NCBI RefSeq assembly: GCF_036511935.1
Contig: NZ_AP028878.1
Coordinates: 1,550,001 to 1,614,000, forward strand
From: Marinobacter nanhaiticus D15-8W
GTDB taxonomy: Bacteria > Pseudomonadota > Gammaproteobacteria > Pseudomonadales > Oleiphilaceae
DNA: 64,000 nucleotides
Direction: 5' to 3'
The notes below the pieces were generated by a model, which worked only from the letters and a program-made list of their open reading frames with translations, was not told the origin of the DNA and did not search any database. Of this stretch, positions 52,393 through 61,365 are shown piece by piece. The stretch's first letter is position 1; every line of letters begins with the position of its first letter. The position numbers were made by a program, and so were the translations under genes.

Positions 52393-52995
52393 GTGACTCA
52401 ACCCTTCCTTGCCGCGTTTTCCGGTACAGCCGTAGAGTTTTTCGAAACCATCGTTATCGCCTACGCTGTTTTGCGGGCAGGGCATGCGCGGGAAGCACTC
52501 GGCGCTGTCGTGCTGGGGCACGCCGTCATGTTTATGCTGGCGACCGCGTTCTTCCCTCTCTACCGTGTTCTTCCCATGGACGGTCTCACCCTTCTTGCTG
52601 CGCTCCTGCTGACTGCGATGGGTTTGCACTGGACCCAGAAATCGCTACGACGAATGGCCCGGCAAGAGCGACCACGGTGGGCGACTGATCCAATGGGAAA
52701 GGTGAATGTCGCTGAAGCGACGACCTACGGTTTCTCGTTCCTGGTATTTGCGGTGATGCTCAAAAGTTCGCTGATAGAAGCCGCGGAGATACTGGTTGTG
52801 GTGGTCCCGGTCGGCGCGGCCTCCCAGGCATGGAGCCAGGTTATCCTGGGTGTCAGTACGGGTATCGCGGTGGTGAGCCTGGCTGCACTGGTTCTGCACG
52901 GGCAACTGCGCAAGATCCCGGAAGTGAAGCTTAAACTGGCTGCGGGGCTGCTGTTAGGGGCTTTGGGCGTGTCCTGGCTGGTGGAGTTGGTTTAG
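52393..52995 (+). CDS. Membrane protein, COG4280-like
   Basis: 200 residues, GTG start, six hydrophobic segments. SGTAVEFFETIVIAYAVLRAG near the start and SSLIEAAEILVVVVPVGAA in the middle form two similar halves, each with a Glu in the helix, as in GDT1/UPF0016-type or YebN-like cation transporters. I think it belongs to the COG4280 membrane proteins. A metal-ion transport role is an inference from the acidic motif in the helices. A Fur-box-like site lies downstream, before the AraC gene. Confidence 0.7.
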   Translation: MTQPFLAAFSGTAVEFFETIVIAYAVLRAGHAREALGAVVLGHAVMFMLATAFFPLYRVLPMDGLTLLAALLLTAMGLHWTQKSLRRMARQERPRWATDPMGKVNVAEATTYGFSFLVFAVMLKSSLIEAAEILVVVVPVGAASQAWSQVILGVSTGIAVVSLAALVLHGQLRKIPEVKLKLAAGLLLGALGVSWLVELV

Positions 52996-53029
52996 TGACA
53001 TGTTCGTCGAACTGTCCATGTTTTATTTT

Positions 53030-53048
53030 AAATGAGAATTGTTTGCGA
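53030..53048. promoter_or_regulatory. Fur-box-like site upstream of the AraC regulator
   Basis: AAATGAGAATTGTTTGCGA matches TGAtAATnATTaTCA at about nine of fourteen positions and lies about 45 bases before the regulator start, suggesting iron repression. Confidence 0.45.
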
Positions 53049-53089
53049 TAAAGTGGCGCGTGGATTAAGTGTCACTTTGAGCGAACCCA

Positions 53090-54031
53090 ATGTTTCCATC
53101 CCCTGCCGTTACCCCGGAACATCGTGTTGAGGCGGTGCTTCGTCACATCCATGAGAACCTGGATGCCCCGCTATCTGTTGAATACCTGGCCGAACTTGCG
53201 GGCTGGTCGCGCTGGCAATTCCAGCGGGTATTTAACGCGCACACGGGGCTCTCGGTGGCCCAGTATGTTCGGGAGCTGCGGCTAAGTCGCGCAGCGGAGG
53301 CGTTGCTCAATACCGGCTGGCGGCAGTTGGATATCGCTTTGGCGTGCGGTTTCTGTTCAGAAATCAGCTTCAGCCGTAGCTTTCGCCAGATGTTTGGTTG
53401 CTCCCCCCGCGCATATCGCCAGCGTGGTCAGCTGGTCGGCTTGCGAACACCGATCCCCGCCGGTGATGTTCCGTCTCCGCCTGTAGAACTCGATCATCGG
53501 TTGTTGCAGATTCGTCTGGAAACCCGCTCTGCTTTCACCATAGTGGGTCTGTGTGACCAGGTTCAGGGCCTGTTCTCTGAATGTCCCGATTTTGCGACAC
53601 GAGTGCCGCGCCTCTGGCAGGCATTCCATCAACACATTGGATCGAATAAAGAGCAGGCATCGATCGGCGTGCTGGGTGTGACAGAATCCACAGACAACGG
53701 CTGCAGCTTTCCATACTGGGCCGGCCATGAGTCTGGCTGCGGCTCTATTGACCCCGGCTTCGGTCAACTTCGCGTCCCCGCACAGACATATGCCGTTATT
53801 CCCTTCCAGGGCCCATTGCCGGCGCTGGAAAAGACACTCGACTGGTTTATCCACCATTGGCTCCCCGCCTCGGGCTATCGCGGTTGTTACGGTTACGACC
53901 TTGAAGTCTACCCGCCCGGTTTCAAGTCTTCGGACCCCCATGCGCGAATGGAATATTGGGTACCGGTGGAACCTGATCCCGCTCGTCGAAGGGCCCTGGG
54001 CTTTGCGTGCCTGGCGTTGGGCTCAGCATAG
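53090..54031 (+). CDS. AraC-family regulator with C-terminal GyrI-like effector domain
   Basis: 313 residues. The DNA-binding part is N-terminal (about 10-115): two helix-turn-helix units with LSVEYLAELAGWSRWQFQRVF and ALACGFCSEISFSRSFRQMFG. The C-terminal part (about 140-310: FTIVGLCDQVQGLFSE, GFGQLRVPAQTYAVIPFQG) is a GyrI/SoxS-Rob-type effector-binding fold. The layout is that of Rob or of siderophore-responsive regulators. The receptor gene follows in the same direction, and both have Fur-box-like sites upstream, so it likely activates the receptor in response to the siderophore. Confidence 0.88.
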   Translation: MFPSPAVTPEHRVEAVLRHIHENLDAPLSVEYLAELAGWSRWQFQRVFNAHTGLSVAQYVRELRLSRAAEALLNTGWRQLDIALACGFCSEISFSRSFRQMFGCSPRAYRQRGQLVGLRTPIPAGDVPSPPVELDHRLLQIRLETRSAFTIVGLCDQVQGLFSECPDFATRVPRLWQAFHQHIGSNKEQASIGVLGVTESTDNGCSFPYWAGHESGCGSIDPGFGQLRVPAQTYAVIPFQGPLPALEKTLDWFIHHWLPASGYRGCYGYDLEVYPPGFKSSDPHARMEYWVPVEPDPARRRALGFACLALGSA

Positions 54032-54112
54032 GATTACCTGCCTCTACACGACACATCGCTACCTAGATGCACCAAATGGTTAAGTTCCAGTATGGGTGTA
54101 CTCATACAATGG

Positions 54113-54131
54113 GAATGATTGTTATTTGCAA
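54113..54131. promoter_or_regulatory. Fur-box-like site upstream of the TonB receptor
   Basis: GAATGATTGTTATTTGCAA (about 54113-54131) matches the TGATAATnATTATCA pattern at about ten of fourteen positions, about 40 bases before the receptor start. Iron repression by Fur is likely. Confidence 0.5.
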
Positions 54132-54168
54132 AATACCTTGGCCAATCTAGAAGTAGCAGGAACATTCC

Positions 54169-56319
54169 ATGAGCATCCGAAATTCCTTTCCGAGGTCACT
54201 GCTGTCCCTAGCCGTGGCATTTTCAATTGCGCCTGTGGTTGAGGCTCAGGACGACGATTCCGTCCAGTTGGACAGCCTTACCGTGTATGGCGACACCTAT
54301 CGGAATACGGCGACCAAAACGGCGCTTGAGCCGGAAGAAACGCCCCAGAGCATCTCAGTATTGGATCGTGAGGCTCTGGAAATGCGGGATTCGGATTCCG
54401 TTGCGTCTGCATTACGCTATGCATCAGGCGTCAATACGGAGTTGCGGGGAGGCGCGGTCACGCGGTCGGATCTCTTCAATATCCGTGGTTTTATCAACTA
54501 CCAGAACTATTACGACGGCCTCGTACTGCTTTATAACGACTGGAATCTCCAGCCTCAGATCGATTTGCTGGCGGTCCAGCAGATCGAAGTATTCAAGGGG
54601 CCCACCTCTACGCTCTATGGTTCGATGGCGCCCGGCGGTATGGTCAACCTGATCAGCAAGAAGCCGGACACCGAAAGCTTCAACCGTATTGAAGTCGCAA
54701 CCGGTAGCCACGATTTGAAGGAAGGTAGTTTCGAAAGTACCGGGCAGTTGGGAGATTCGGATCTTTCTTATAGCCTGGTGGGGTTGGCCCGTTCCAAGGA
54801 CGGTCAGGCTGAAACGTCTGAGGAAGAGCGCATTATGATCTCGCCACAGGTGGACTGGCAGGTCAGTGACGACACCCTGGTCAATTTAAACCTGTACTAC
54901 CAGAAAGATCCTGACATGGGGGTCTATAACACGCTGCCCGCTCAAGGCCTGTTCCAGGACAATCCCAACGGAGAGCTTCCAGTTGATAGCTTCTCCGGCG
55001 ATGCGAACTGGGACCAGTACACCCGTGAAGTAACCATGCTTGGTTACAAGGTCAATCATCGTTTCAATGAGCAGTGGACCTTCCTGCACAATCTTCGCTA
55101 CACAGATGCGTCGGCGTATCAGGAAAATACCTATAGCAATGCTTTGGCAGCAGACATGCGGACACTGAGCCGCAATGCCTATATGACGGACGAGGAAACC
55201 CAGGGGGTAACCGTCGATAACCAGCTGTCCGGCCTGATACAAACCGGTTCGTTGGAACACAATGTATTGGTGGGTATCGACTACCTCTACCTCGATTCTG
55301 GCATCGAGTATGAAGATGCTCCAGCGCCGTCCATAGACCTTTACTCGCCTGACCACTACCAGATCAATCCTGCGGAACTCGAATATATAGCCGGTTATTC
55401 CAGCGATTTTGATCTGACAAAGGAACAATTAGGCGTATACCTTCAGGACCAGATCCGCTGGAACCAATGGGTATTTATTGCCGGCACGCGATTCGATCAT
55501 TACCGGGGCACGGAAAAAGGACTCCAGTATGGCTCGCAAATCGATCGCGAGCTCAAGGAAGATAATTTCTCTTCCAGAGCTGGCGCGCTGTATGAGTTCA
55601 GCAATGGTATATCGCCTTTCGTAAGTTATTCCGAAAGCTTTCAGCCAGAGTCCGGCGCGGACCGGTTCGGTAACGCATTTGATCCTTCCACCGGCGAACA
55701 ATGGGAAGCAGGGATCAAATATGCCGCACCTGATGGCATTACCAGTATGTCGGTGGCGGCTTATCAGGTTACCAAGGAGAACGTTGAGGTCCGAGATCCC
55801 GAGGGAACCGCCTACCAAACCATTCAGGCGGGGGAAGTTCGATCTCGCGGGGTTGAGTTTGAAGCGCAGACTCAGCCCATCGAAAACCTGCGTCTAAGCG
55901 TGGCATACACCTATACGGACGCGGAGGTGACCGAAGGTAACTCTGAAGCGAACGCCGGTGCTGTGGGTGTTGTCGAGGGTACAACCCCGGTCTGGATTCC
56001 CGAGCAGATGGCGTCGGCATGGGCGGACTACAGCTTCTTCGAAGGTGCGCTTGCCGGGCTTAACGCCGGTGCGGGTGTACGCTATATCGGCGAAGCGGAA
56101 CTTGATGCGTCCAATACCGACAAGGTGCCTGACGCGACCTTGTTTGATCTGGCCTTCAAATACGATCTCGGCTATGTCAGCAATACCTTGCGTGGCACGA
56201 CAATTGGTTTGTCAGCGAACAACGTGACCGACGAACGTTACTATTCCTGCTATGACGGTCTGAATTGCTGGTTTGGTGCAGAGCGCACGGTCGAAGCGAG
56301 CCTGGCCTATACGTTCTAG
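54169..56319 (+). CDS. TonB-dependent siderophore receptor
   Basis: 716 residues with signal peptide (AVAFSIAPVVEAQ, cleavage about residue 26). The plug domain has TPQSISVLDREALEMRDSD, FNIRGFINYQN and GPTSTLYGSMAPGGMVNLIS, hallmarks of the siderophore receptor subfamily (FhuA/FoxA/FecA-like, TIGR01783). The C-terminal barrel ends in ASLAYTF with terminal Phe. A TonB box (TVYG-like) lies at about residues 37-40. The AraC gene upstream and the Fur-box-like site support iron-regulated uptake of a hydroxamate or similar siderophore; which one cannot be told. Confidence 0.93.
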   Translation: MSIRNSFPRSLLSLAVAFSIAPVVEAQDDDSVQLDSLTVYGDTYRNTATKTALEPEETPQSISVLDREALEMRDSDSVASALRYASGVNTELRGGAVTRSDLFNIRGFINYQNYYDGLVLLYNDWNLQPQIDLLAVQQIEVFKGPTSTLYGSMAPGGMVNLISKKPDTESFNRIEVATGSHDLKEGSFESTGQLGDSDLSYSLVGLARSKDGQAETSEEERIMISPQVDWQVSDDTLVNLNLYYQKDPDMGVYNTLPAQGLFQDNPNGELPVDSFSGDANWDQYTREVTMLGYKVNHRFNEQWTFLHNLRYTDASAYQENTYSNALAADMRTLSRNAYMTDEETQGVTVDNQLSGLIQTGSLEHNVLVGIDYLYLDSGIEYEDAPAPSIDLYSPDHYQINPAELEYIAGYSSDFDLTKEQLGVYLQDQIRWNQWVFIAGTRFDHYRGTEKGLQYGSQIDRELKEDNFSSRAGALYEFSNGISPFVSYSESFQPESGADRFGNAFDPSTGEQWEAGIKYAAPDGITSMSVAAYQVTKENVEVRDPEGTAYQTIQAGEVRSRGVEFEAQTQPIENLRLSVAYTYTDAEVTEGNSEANAGAVGVVEGTTPVWIPEQMASAWADYSFFEGALAGLNAGAGVRYIGEAELDASNTDKVPDATLFDLAFKYDLGYVSNTLRGTTIGLSANNVTDERYYSCYDGLNCWFGAERTVEASLAYTF

Positions 56320-56366
56320 CTTGCCCGCGCCGGGCAGAATCAAATCCGGCCATCTTAAAACCTTCC

Positions 56367-56388
56367 AGTGCCGCCTCCGGGCGGCACT
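56367..56388 (+). terminator. Hairpin terminator after the siderophore receptor
   Basis: AGTGCCGCC-TCCG-GGCGGCACT (9-bp stem) about 50 bases after the stop, with a short T-rich end (TGCATTTT). Confidence 0.6.
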
Positions 56389-56464
56389 TGCATTTTCCCG
56401 ACCCAGACCCAAGGCTATGTGAAGAGGCGAACTTAGTAGACCCTTTCAGGGACAGGAGTTCACG

Positions 56465-57019
56465 ATGGCCGAGGAACCCCAGACAGCCCTCTTGCTGGTC
56501 GATATCCAGAACGATTTTTGCACAGGCGGTAGCCTTGCGGTCCCGGAGAGCGAAGAGATCTTCCCCGTGGTCAACGCCGCGATCAGTGAGGCCCAGGACA
56601 AGGGCTGGCCCATTATCGCATCGCGGGATTGGCACCCAGTGGATCATTGCAGCTTCGAGCGCCGGGGAGGGCCCTGGCCGGTTCACTGCGTCCAGGACAG
56701 TCACGGCGCAGCCTTCCACCCCCAAATGGAGTTACCGGTTGACGCCATCCGCGTCAGCAAGGGCACTGCGTTTGAGCAGGATGCCTACTCCGCGTTCGAG
56801 GGCACGCAACTGGAACAGTTTCTTTCCCGGCGGGGCGTCAAACGCCTGAAGATTGCCGGGCTAGCGCTGGACGTCTGCGTCCAGGCCACGGCCAGGGACG
56901 CGCTCGAAGCGGGTTTCGAGGTAGATCTGCTGGCAGATGCGACCCGCGCAGTGGATGACAGCCAGGCGACGCAGGTGCTGAGTACACTGAGTTCCGCCGG
57001 CGCCAGGATTATCGGCTAG
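56465..57019 (+). CDS. pncA: Nicotinamidase
   Basis: 184 residues with the isochorismatase-like hydrolase fold. LLVDIQNDFCTGGSLAVP gives the catalytic Asp13, SRDWHPVDHCSF the metal-binding region, VSKGTAFEQDAYSAF the catalytic Lys and GLALDVCVQATARDA the catalytic Cys138. These residues and the length match PncA, which deaminates nicotinamide to nicotinate in NAD salvage. The next gene encodes nicotinate phosphoribosyltransferase, which uses the product. Confidence 0.92.
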   Translation: MAEEPQTALLLVDIQNDFCTGGSLAVPESEEIFPVVNAAISEAQDKGWPIIASRDWHPVDHCSFERRGGPWPVHCVQDSHGAAFHPQMELPVDAIRVSKGTAFEQDAYSAFEGTQLEQFLSRRGVKRLKIAGLALDVCVQATARDALEAGFEVDLLADATRAVDDSQATQVLSTLSSAGARIIG

Positions 57020-57075
57020 CATGCCAGCGCATTGATCACCCGGAACAGCGAAACTTCACGATCTAAGGAGGGCGA

Positions 57076-58422
57076 ATGGTCGAGGAAAAAGACCTGTCGA
57101 TGATGGTCGACCTGTACGAACTGACAATGGCACAGGCGTACTGGTCCGAGGGTATGGAGGAGCCCGCTACGTTCAGCCTGTTCTTCCGCAAGATGCCCCG
57201 CCACCGGAATTTCGTCCTGGCCTGCGGGCAACAGCAGGTCGCCCATATCATCGAGTCGCTCCGCTTTTCCCAAGAGCATATCGACCGGCTCCGCGAGCTG
57301 GATATGTTCGAACCGGATTTTCTCGACTGGCTTCGCCGTTTCCGCTTCAGTGGCTCGATTCATGCCCTGCCGGAAGGCACGCCGGTATTTCCCCAGGAAC
57401 CCCTGCTCGAGGTGGAAGCGCCGATTGCCGAGGCGCAGTTGCTGGAAAGCCTGATAATGAACTATGTGCACCTGGAGTCCGTGCTGGCCTCGAAGGCTGC
57501 CCGGCTGGTGCAGGCTGCAGGCGACAGGCCCGTAGTGGACTTCGGTATGCGCCGGATGCACGGCCTGGATGCGGCCTATCGCGGCGTACGGGCGTTCCGC
57601 ATTGCCGGTCTCTCGGGCACCAGTAACGTCCTGGCAGGACTCGACTTCGACCTGCCGATCCGGGGCACCATGGCCCACAGCTTTGTGCAGGCCTGCGATG
57701 ACGAAATGGCGGCCTTCCGCACCTACGCGCGCCTTTATCCCGGCACGACGCTGCTGGTCGACACCTACGACACGGAAAAGGCCGTCCAGGACATTATCCG
57801 TTGGATGAAAGACAGCCCGGACGTAGATATCGGTGCCATCCGGCTCGACTCCGGCGACCTGGCCGAACTGGCCTTCAGTTGTCGCAAGATGCTCGACGAG
57901 GCGGGGTACAAAGACATCAAGATCATGGCCAGCAGCGGACTGGACGAATACAAGATTGCCCGCCTGCGGGAGCAGGGCGCTCCGCTGGATGGCTTTGGTG
58001 TCGGCACCGCCGTTGGTGCGTCCAACGACGCTCCAGCCCTGGAGCTGGCTTACAAGCTGACTGAGTATGCGGGCAAGCCACGGATGAAGAACTCGCCGGG
58101 CAAGCAGTCTTTTCCGGGGCGCAAGCAGGTCTATCGCCAGCAGGATACGGACGGCAACTACACACGGGACATCATCACGCACCGGGATGAATCGGCCGAG
58201 GGAACACCGCTACTCGTGCCAACCCTCTGGGCAGGGCGCGCGGTCGAGGGGGCCATCGCCTCTCTGGATGATGCGACGGCAGCCTCTCGCGAAGCTGTAT
58301 CCCGATTGCCCGAACGCTTGCGGCAACTGGACGAGGCGGAAGACTACCAGGTGACGATCAGCGAACGCTTGCAGAAACTGCAGTCCAGAACGCTGGAATC
58401 CCTGGGTGTGAAACACTCATAG
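57076..58422 (+). CDS. pncB: Nicotinate phosphoribosyltransferase
   Basis: 448 residues. DLYELTMAQAYW at the N-terminus and the phosphoribosyl-binding segments FGMRRMHGLDAA, GTMAHSFVQACDDEMAAF and IRLDSGDLAELAFS fit the NAPRTase family, which converts nicotinate to nicotinate mononucleotide with ATP. It begins 56 bases after pncA with AGGAGGG before the ATG; together they form a two-step NAD salvage operon. Its length is that of the long bacterial form (about 440-490). Confidence 0.93.
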   Translation: MVEEKDLSMMVDLYELTMAQAYWSEGMEEPATFSLFFRKMPRHRNFVLACGQQQVAHIIESLRFSQEHIDRLRELDMFEPDFLDWLRRFRFSGSIHALPEGTPVFPQEPLLEVEAPIAEAQLLESLIMNYVHLESVLASKAARLVQAAGDRPVVDFGMRRMHGLDAAYRGVRAFRIAGLSGTSNVLAGLDFDLPIRGTMAHSFVQACDDEMAAFRTYARLYPGTTLLVDTYDTEKAVQDIIRWMKDSPDVDIGAIRLDSGDLAELAFSCRKMLDEAGYKDIKIMASSGLDEYKIARLREQGAPLDGFGVGTAVGASNDAPALELAYKLTEYAGKPRMKNSPGKQSFPGRKQVYRQQDTDGNYTRDIITHRDESAEGTPLLVPTLWAGRAVEGAIASLDDATAASREAVSRLPERLRQLDEAEDYQVTISERLQKLQSRTLESLGVKHS

Positions 58423-58456
58423 GGGCGTTTTTCGAAGCACTGGAAACGCTAACAGA

Positions 58457-58478
58457 GGGGCCCCAGGCCCCTTTTATT
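58457..58478 (+). terminator. Rho-independent terminator of pncAB
   Basis: GGGGCC-CCA-GGCCCC followed by TTTTATT, about 35 bases after the pncB stop. Confidence 0.85.
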
Positions 58479-58603
58479 CGTCTGCATCCTAAGCCGGACG
58501 TGCTTATCCGCAATCCATCTGATGAAGGTGACAATCTGGAGCCGTCGGTCCCTATAATTACATAGAGAAGTCATCTATTCCCGACCACAGGGAGGGATAA
58601 TCA

Positions 58604-59143
58604 ATGAGACGGCTCTACTATCTTGCCCATAGCATCGACAGCGTCGACGAAATCTCCGAGGATCTGCACGAGCACGGTGTGACCGACTGGCGCTTCCATA
58701 TCGTCAGTAAGGATGAGGCCGGGCTATACACCCACCGCCTGCACCGGGCCAGCGTGCTGGACCGTACCGACCTCGTCCGCTTTATCGAACGTGGCCTGAT
58801 GATCGGCGCCGTATTCGGACTGGTGCTGACCATCAGCCTGCAGACGTTCAGCGGGCTTGAATGGCCACTGTTCGCCTGGATCGCCCTGGTCGCCTTCTTC
58901 ACCCTGGCCGGTGGCTGGCTGGGCGGCTTCGGCGGTATCACCGGCGAGAACTACCGGATTCGCCGCTTCCATGATGACATCGAAAAGGGCGAGTACCTCG
59001 TCATGGTCGATGTCCCGAAGAAGTACATGGCAACGATGAAGCAATTGATGGCCGAGAATCACCCCGAAGCCCGGCTTCAGGGCGAAAGCTCCAGCTTCAA
59101 CAACCCGTTTGTCGAGAGAGACGGCAAATTCCACGTCACCTGA
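58604..59143 (+). CDS. Membrane protein of unknown function
   Basis: 179 residues with two adjacent hydrophobic segments (about 67-85 and 91-110) separated by FSGLEWPLF, an N-terminal soluble part (YYLAHSIDSVDEISEDLHEH) and a C-terminal soluble part. The N- and C-terminal parts both look like small ferredoxin-like domains (HIVSKDEAGLYTHRL and EYLVMVDVPKKYMATMKQLM). This layout recalls the DUF1269-type or heat-induced stress membrane proteins, but I cannot name a family. Single gene, with GGGAGGGA before the ATG. Confidence 0.72.
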   Translation: MRRLYYLAHSIDSVDEISEDLHEHGVTDWRFHIVSKDEAGLYTHRLHRASVLDRTDLVRFIERGLMIGAVFGLVLTISLQTFSGLEWPLFAWIALVAFFTLAGGWLGGFGGITGENYRIRRFHDDIEKGEYLVMVDVPKKYMATMKQLMAENHPEARLQGESSSFNNPFVERDGKFHVT

Positions 59144-59162
59144 GGCTCCAACCGAACGCCTG

Positions 59163-59200
59163 ACCGCCGGGCCCGTCCGACATCTGAGGGGCCCGGCGGT
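59163..59200. terminator. Bidirectional terminator between convergent genes
   Basis: ACCGCCGGGCCC at 59163-59174 and GGGCCCGGCGGT at 59189-59200 form a 12-bp perfect inverted repeat between the membrane-protein gene (+) and ilvM (-). Confidence 0.7.
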
Positions 59201-59203
59201 GGA

Positions 59204-59494
59204 TCAGGCGGTCTGCCTCATGTCCGCAGCCGTCCCCGGCGAGGGCATTGCCTCGGGCTGCAATGACAGCACCGTATGAAGCTTCTCGATCTGGCTGCGC
59301 AGCATATCGATGGAACGCTCCCCGGAAAGCGTCATGCTGATCTCAAGTTCCCCGGCATCCGTCTGAACCTGCATCTGTTCAATGCGGAACCCCCGAATCC
59401 GCGTGACCTGACAGAGCCGTTCGATGGCGGCAGCCTCAGCGGCCATGCGACAGGTGAGGGTGTGGGTCTTGGCGTTCTCTGTTGACGTTGTCAT
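59204..59494 (-). CDS. ilvM: Acetolactate synthase II regulatory-type small subunit (ACT domain)
   Basis: 96 residues: one ACT domain with LTCRMAAEAAAIERLCQVTRIRGFRIEQM and ISMTLSGERSIDMLRSQIEKL (given here as partial motifs ERLCQVTRIRGF and SIDMLRSQIEKL). Its small size matches IlvM rather than IlvN/IlvH (over 90 versus over 160). It overlaps the ilvG gene by four bases. It stabilises the catalytic subunit; isozyme II is usually insensitive to valine, which fits the short ACT form. Confidence 0.88.
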   Translation of the reverse strand: MTTSTENAKTHTLTCRMAAEAAAIERLCQVTRIRGFRIEQMQVQTDAGELEISMTLSGERSIDMLRSQIEKLHTVLSLQPEAMPSPGTAADMRQTA

Positions 59495-61224
59495 GCCACG
59501 TTTTCCTTGTGTTGGTCCTGGCGGTTTTTCTGCTTCTGGCTATGGGTGGCGTCCAGCATCTCGCGGTTGGACGCACCGGGCTTGACGATGGGCCAGACGT
59601 TTTCCGCCCGGTCGATGGCCACGTGCAGCAGCATCGGGCCGTCGTAGGCAAGGATGGTCTGGATGCCACGCCGTACCTGGTCGCTGCGGGAGATCTGCAG
59701 TGACGGAATGTCGAACGCGCGGGCCAGGGCGAGGAAGTCCGGGTTGTCGTCCAGGTTGATCTGGCTCTCGCGGTTGCCGTAGAACAGCTCCTGCTGCTGG
59801 CGGACCATGCCCAGGCACTGGTTATCCATGATCACCAGCTTGATCGGCAGGTTGTGGCGACGAATGGTGGCCAGTTCCTGGGCATTCATCATGAAGGAAC
59901 CGTCGCCGGTCACGTTGATCACCGGCCGGTCCGGAAAGGCAAACTGCGCACCGATTGCCGCGGGCAAGCCGAAACCCATGGTGCCCAGGCCTCCACTGGT
60001 GAGATGGCTGCGGGGATGGTCGAAGTTGAAGTACTGGGCCACCCACATCTGGTGCTGGCCCACATCGCAGGCCACGATGGCCTCGCGGGGCGCAATGCCG
60101 GAAAGCTGCCGGATGAACTCCGGCCCTGAAATGGGCGCATGCGGGTCCTCGTTGATCGCCGCCTGGAAGCCGTGGGTCTTGCGCCAGGTGCGGCACTGCT
60201 CGCGCCAGTCGTCGATCGCCAACGGCTGCTCGCCCAGCCCATCAGCGAGGGCATCGAGAATGATATTCAGGTCTCCACGAAGAGCCAGGTCCGCCGGGCG
60301 CAGCTTATTGAGTTCGGCGGCGTCGGTATCGATATGGATCAGCCGGGCATTTGGGGCAAAGGTCTTCAAGACGCCGGTCGCGCGGTCGTCCAGCCGGGCC
60401 CCCACTACCAGCAACAGATCACAGCTATCAACAGCGATGTTTGCGGCTCTCGAACCGTGCAAACCCAGCATGCCGAGCTGATCGCTATTGTCGCGGCCCG
60501 GGTTGCCGATGCCTTTAAGGGTGACCACGTTCGGCAGTCCGGACTGGGTGGCGAAGCGTCGAAAAGCGGTTTCCGCGTTGGCCAGGCTGATGCCGCCGCC
60601 GCTGTAGAGCAGGGGGCGCCGGGCCTCGCGCAACATCGCGATAGCCGCATCAATCGTGTCGAGATCAAGAGTATCGGTGGCCGGCGCTCTATCCGACGGT
60701 TCGGGTTCATGCGCGACCTCTGCCAACAGCACATCCTTGGGAATATCGACCCAGACCGGCCCGGGGCGTCCGGAAGCCGCCAGCTGCAGGGCCTCTTCCA
60801 TCACCTGCGGGATTTCATCGGCGGTGGTGACCAGATAACTGTGTTTAACGATGCCCAGGGTCATGCCCAACACGTCAGTTTCCTGGAAGGCATCGGTACC
60901 GATCAGCCCGGACGGCACCTGGCCGGTAATAACCAGCATGGGAATGGAATCTCGGTGGGCGTTGGCCACCCCCGTAATCAGGTTCGTCGCGCCAGGGCCG
61001 GAGGTGGCGATACAAACCCCGACCTTGCCACTGGCCCGGGCATAGCCATCGGCCGCCAGTGCACAGGCCTGTTCGTGGCGGCATAGCACATGCTCGACAC
61101 CACCCACCGCCTGGTCCGCGACCAGCGCATCGTACAGCGGCATGATGCAACCGCCGGGGTAGCCGAAAACCGTTTCGATCCGGTGTCGTCTCAAGGTGTC
61201 GAGTATGTGCTGTGCAGCGTTCAC
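59491..61224 (-). CDS. ilvG: Acetolactate synthase II catalytic subunit
   Basis: 577 residues from a GTG at 61224 with GAAGGG upstream; the ATG at 61229 is out of frame. ThDP-dependent enzyme: the N-terminal domain has FGYPGGCIMPLYDAL and the catalytic Glu in LCRHEQACALAADGYARA, and the C-terminal domain has GDGSFMMNAQEL followed by DNQCLGMVRQQQ, the ThDP-Mg site. The reaction joins two pyruvates, or pyruvate and 2-oxobutyrate, in valine/leucine/isoleucine synthesis. Full-length, unlike the frameshifted ilvG of E. coli K-12. A leader-peptide attenuator lies directly upstream (61263-61415). Confidence 0.93.
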   Translation of the reverse strand: MNAAQHILDTLRRHRIETVFGYPGGCIMPLYDALVADQAVGGVEHVLCRHEQACALAADGYARASGKVGVCIATSGPGATNLITGVANAHRDSIPMLVITGQVPSGLIGTDAFQETDVLGMTLGIVKHSYLVTTADEIPQVMEEALQLAASGRPGPVWVDIPKDVLLAEVAHEPEPSDRAPATDTLDLDTIDAAIAMLREARRPLLYSGGGISLANAETAFRRFATQSGLPNVVTLKGIGNPGRDNSDQLGMLGLHGSRAANIAVDSCDLLLVVGARLDDRATGVLKTFAPNARLIHIDTDAAELNKLRPADLALRGDLNIILDALADGLGEQPLAIDDWREQCRTWRKTHGFQAAINEDPHAPISGPEFIRQLSGIAPREAIVACDVGQHQMWVAQYFNFDHPRSHLTSGGLGTMGFGLPAAIGAQFAFPDRPVINVTGDGSFMMNAQELATIRRHNLPIKLVIMDNQCLGMVRQQQELFYGNRESQINLDDNPDFLALARAFDIPSLQISRSDQVRRGIQTILAYDGPMLLHVAIDRAENVWPIVKPGASNREMLDATHSQKQKNRQDQHKENVA

Positions 61225-61262
61225 GTCATTTTCCCTTCTTCTCGTTTGGCAAAAATTGCAGC

Positions 61263-61297
61263 AAAAAAAAAACCCCGGGACCTTTCGGTGCCGGGGG
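61263..61297 (-). terminator. Attenuator terminator upstream of ilvG
   Basis: On the minus strand CCCCGGCACC-GAAA-GGTCCCGGGG (one mismatch) followed by ten Ts; the loop is a GNRA-type tetraloop. It lies between the leader peptide and ilvG, as in ilvGMEDA attenuators, so transcription stops here unless the leader ribosome stalls. Confidence 0.9.
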
Positions 61298-61365
61298 CTT
61301 TCGGTGTTCAGTCAGGCTGTTGTTAGCTCATCCTGTCATCCACGCAAAAGCCCCCGGATGGCACC
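61287..61365 (-). promoter_or_regulatory. Antiterminator region, mutually exclusive with the ilv attenuator
   Basis: On the minus strand GGTGCCATCCGGGGGCTTT (61365-61347, inside the leader coding region) is complementary, allowing one bulge, to AAAGCCCCCGGCACC (61301-61287). The second segment is the 5' arm of the terminator hairpin. Only one structure can form, the hallmark of attenuation by ribosome position. Confidence 0.82.
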
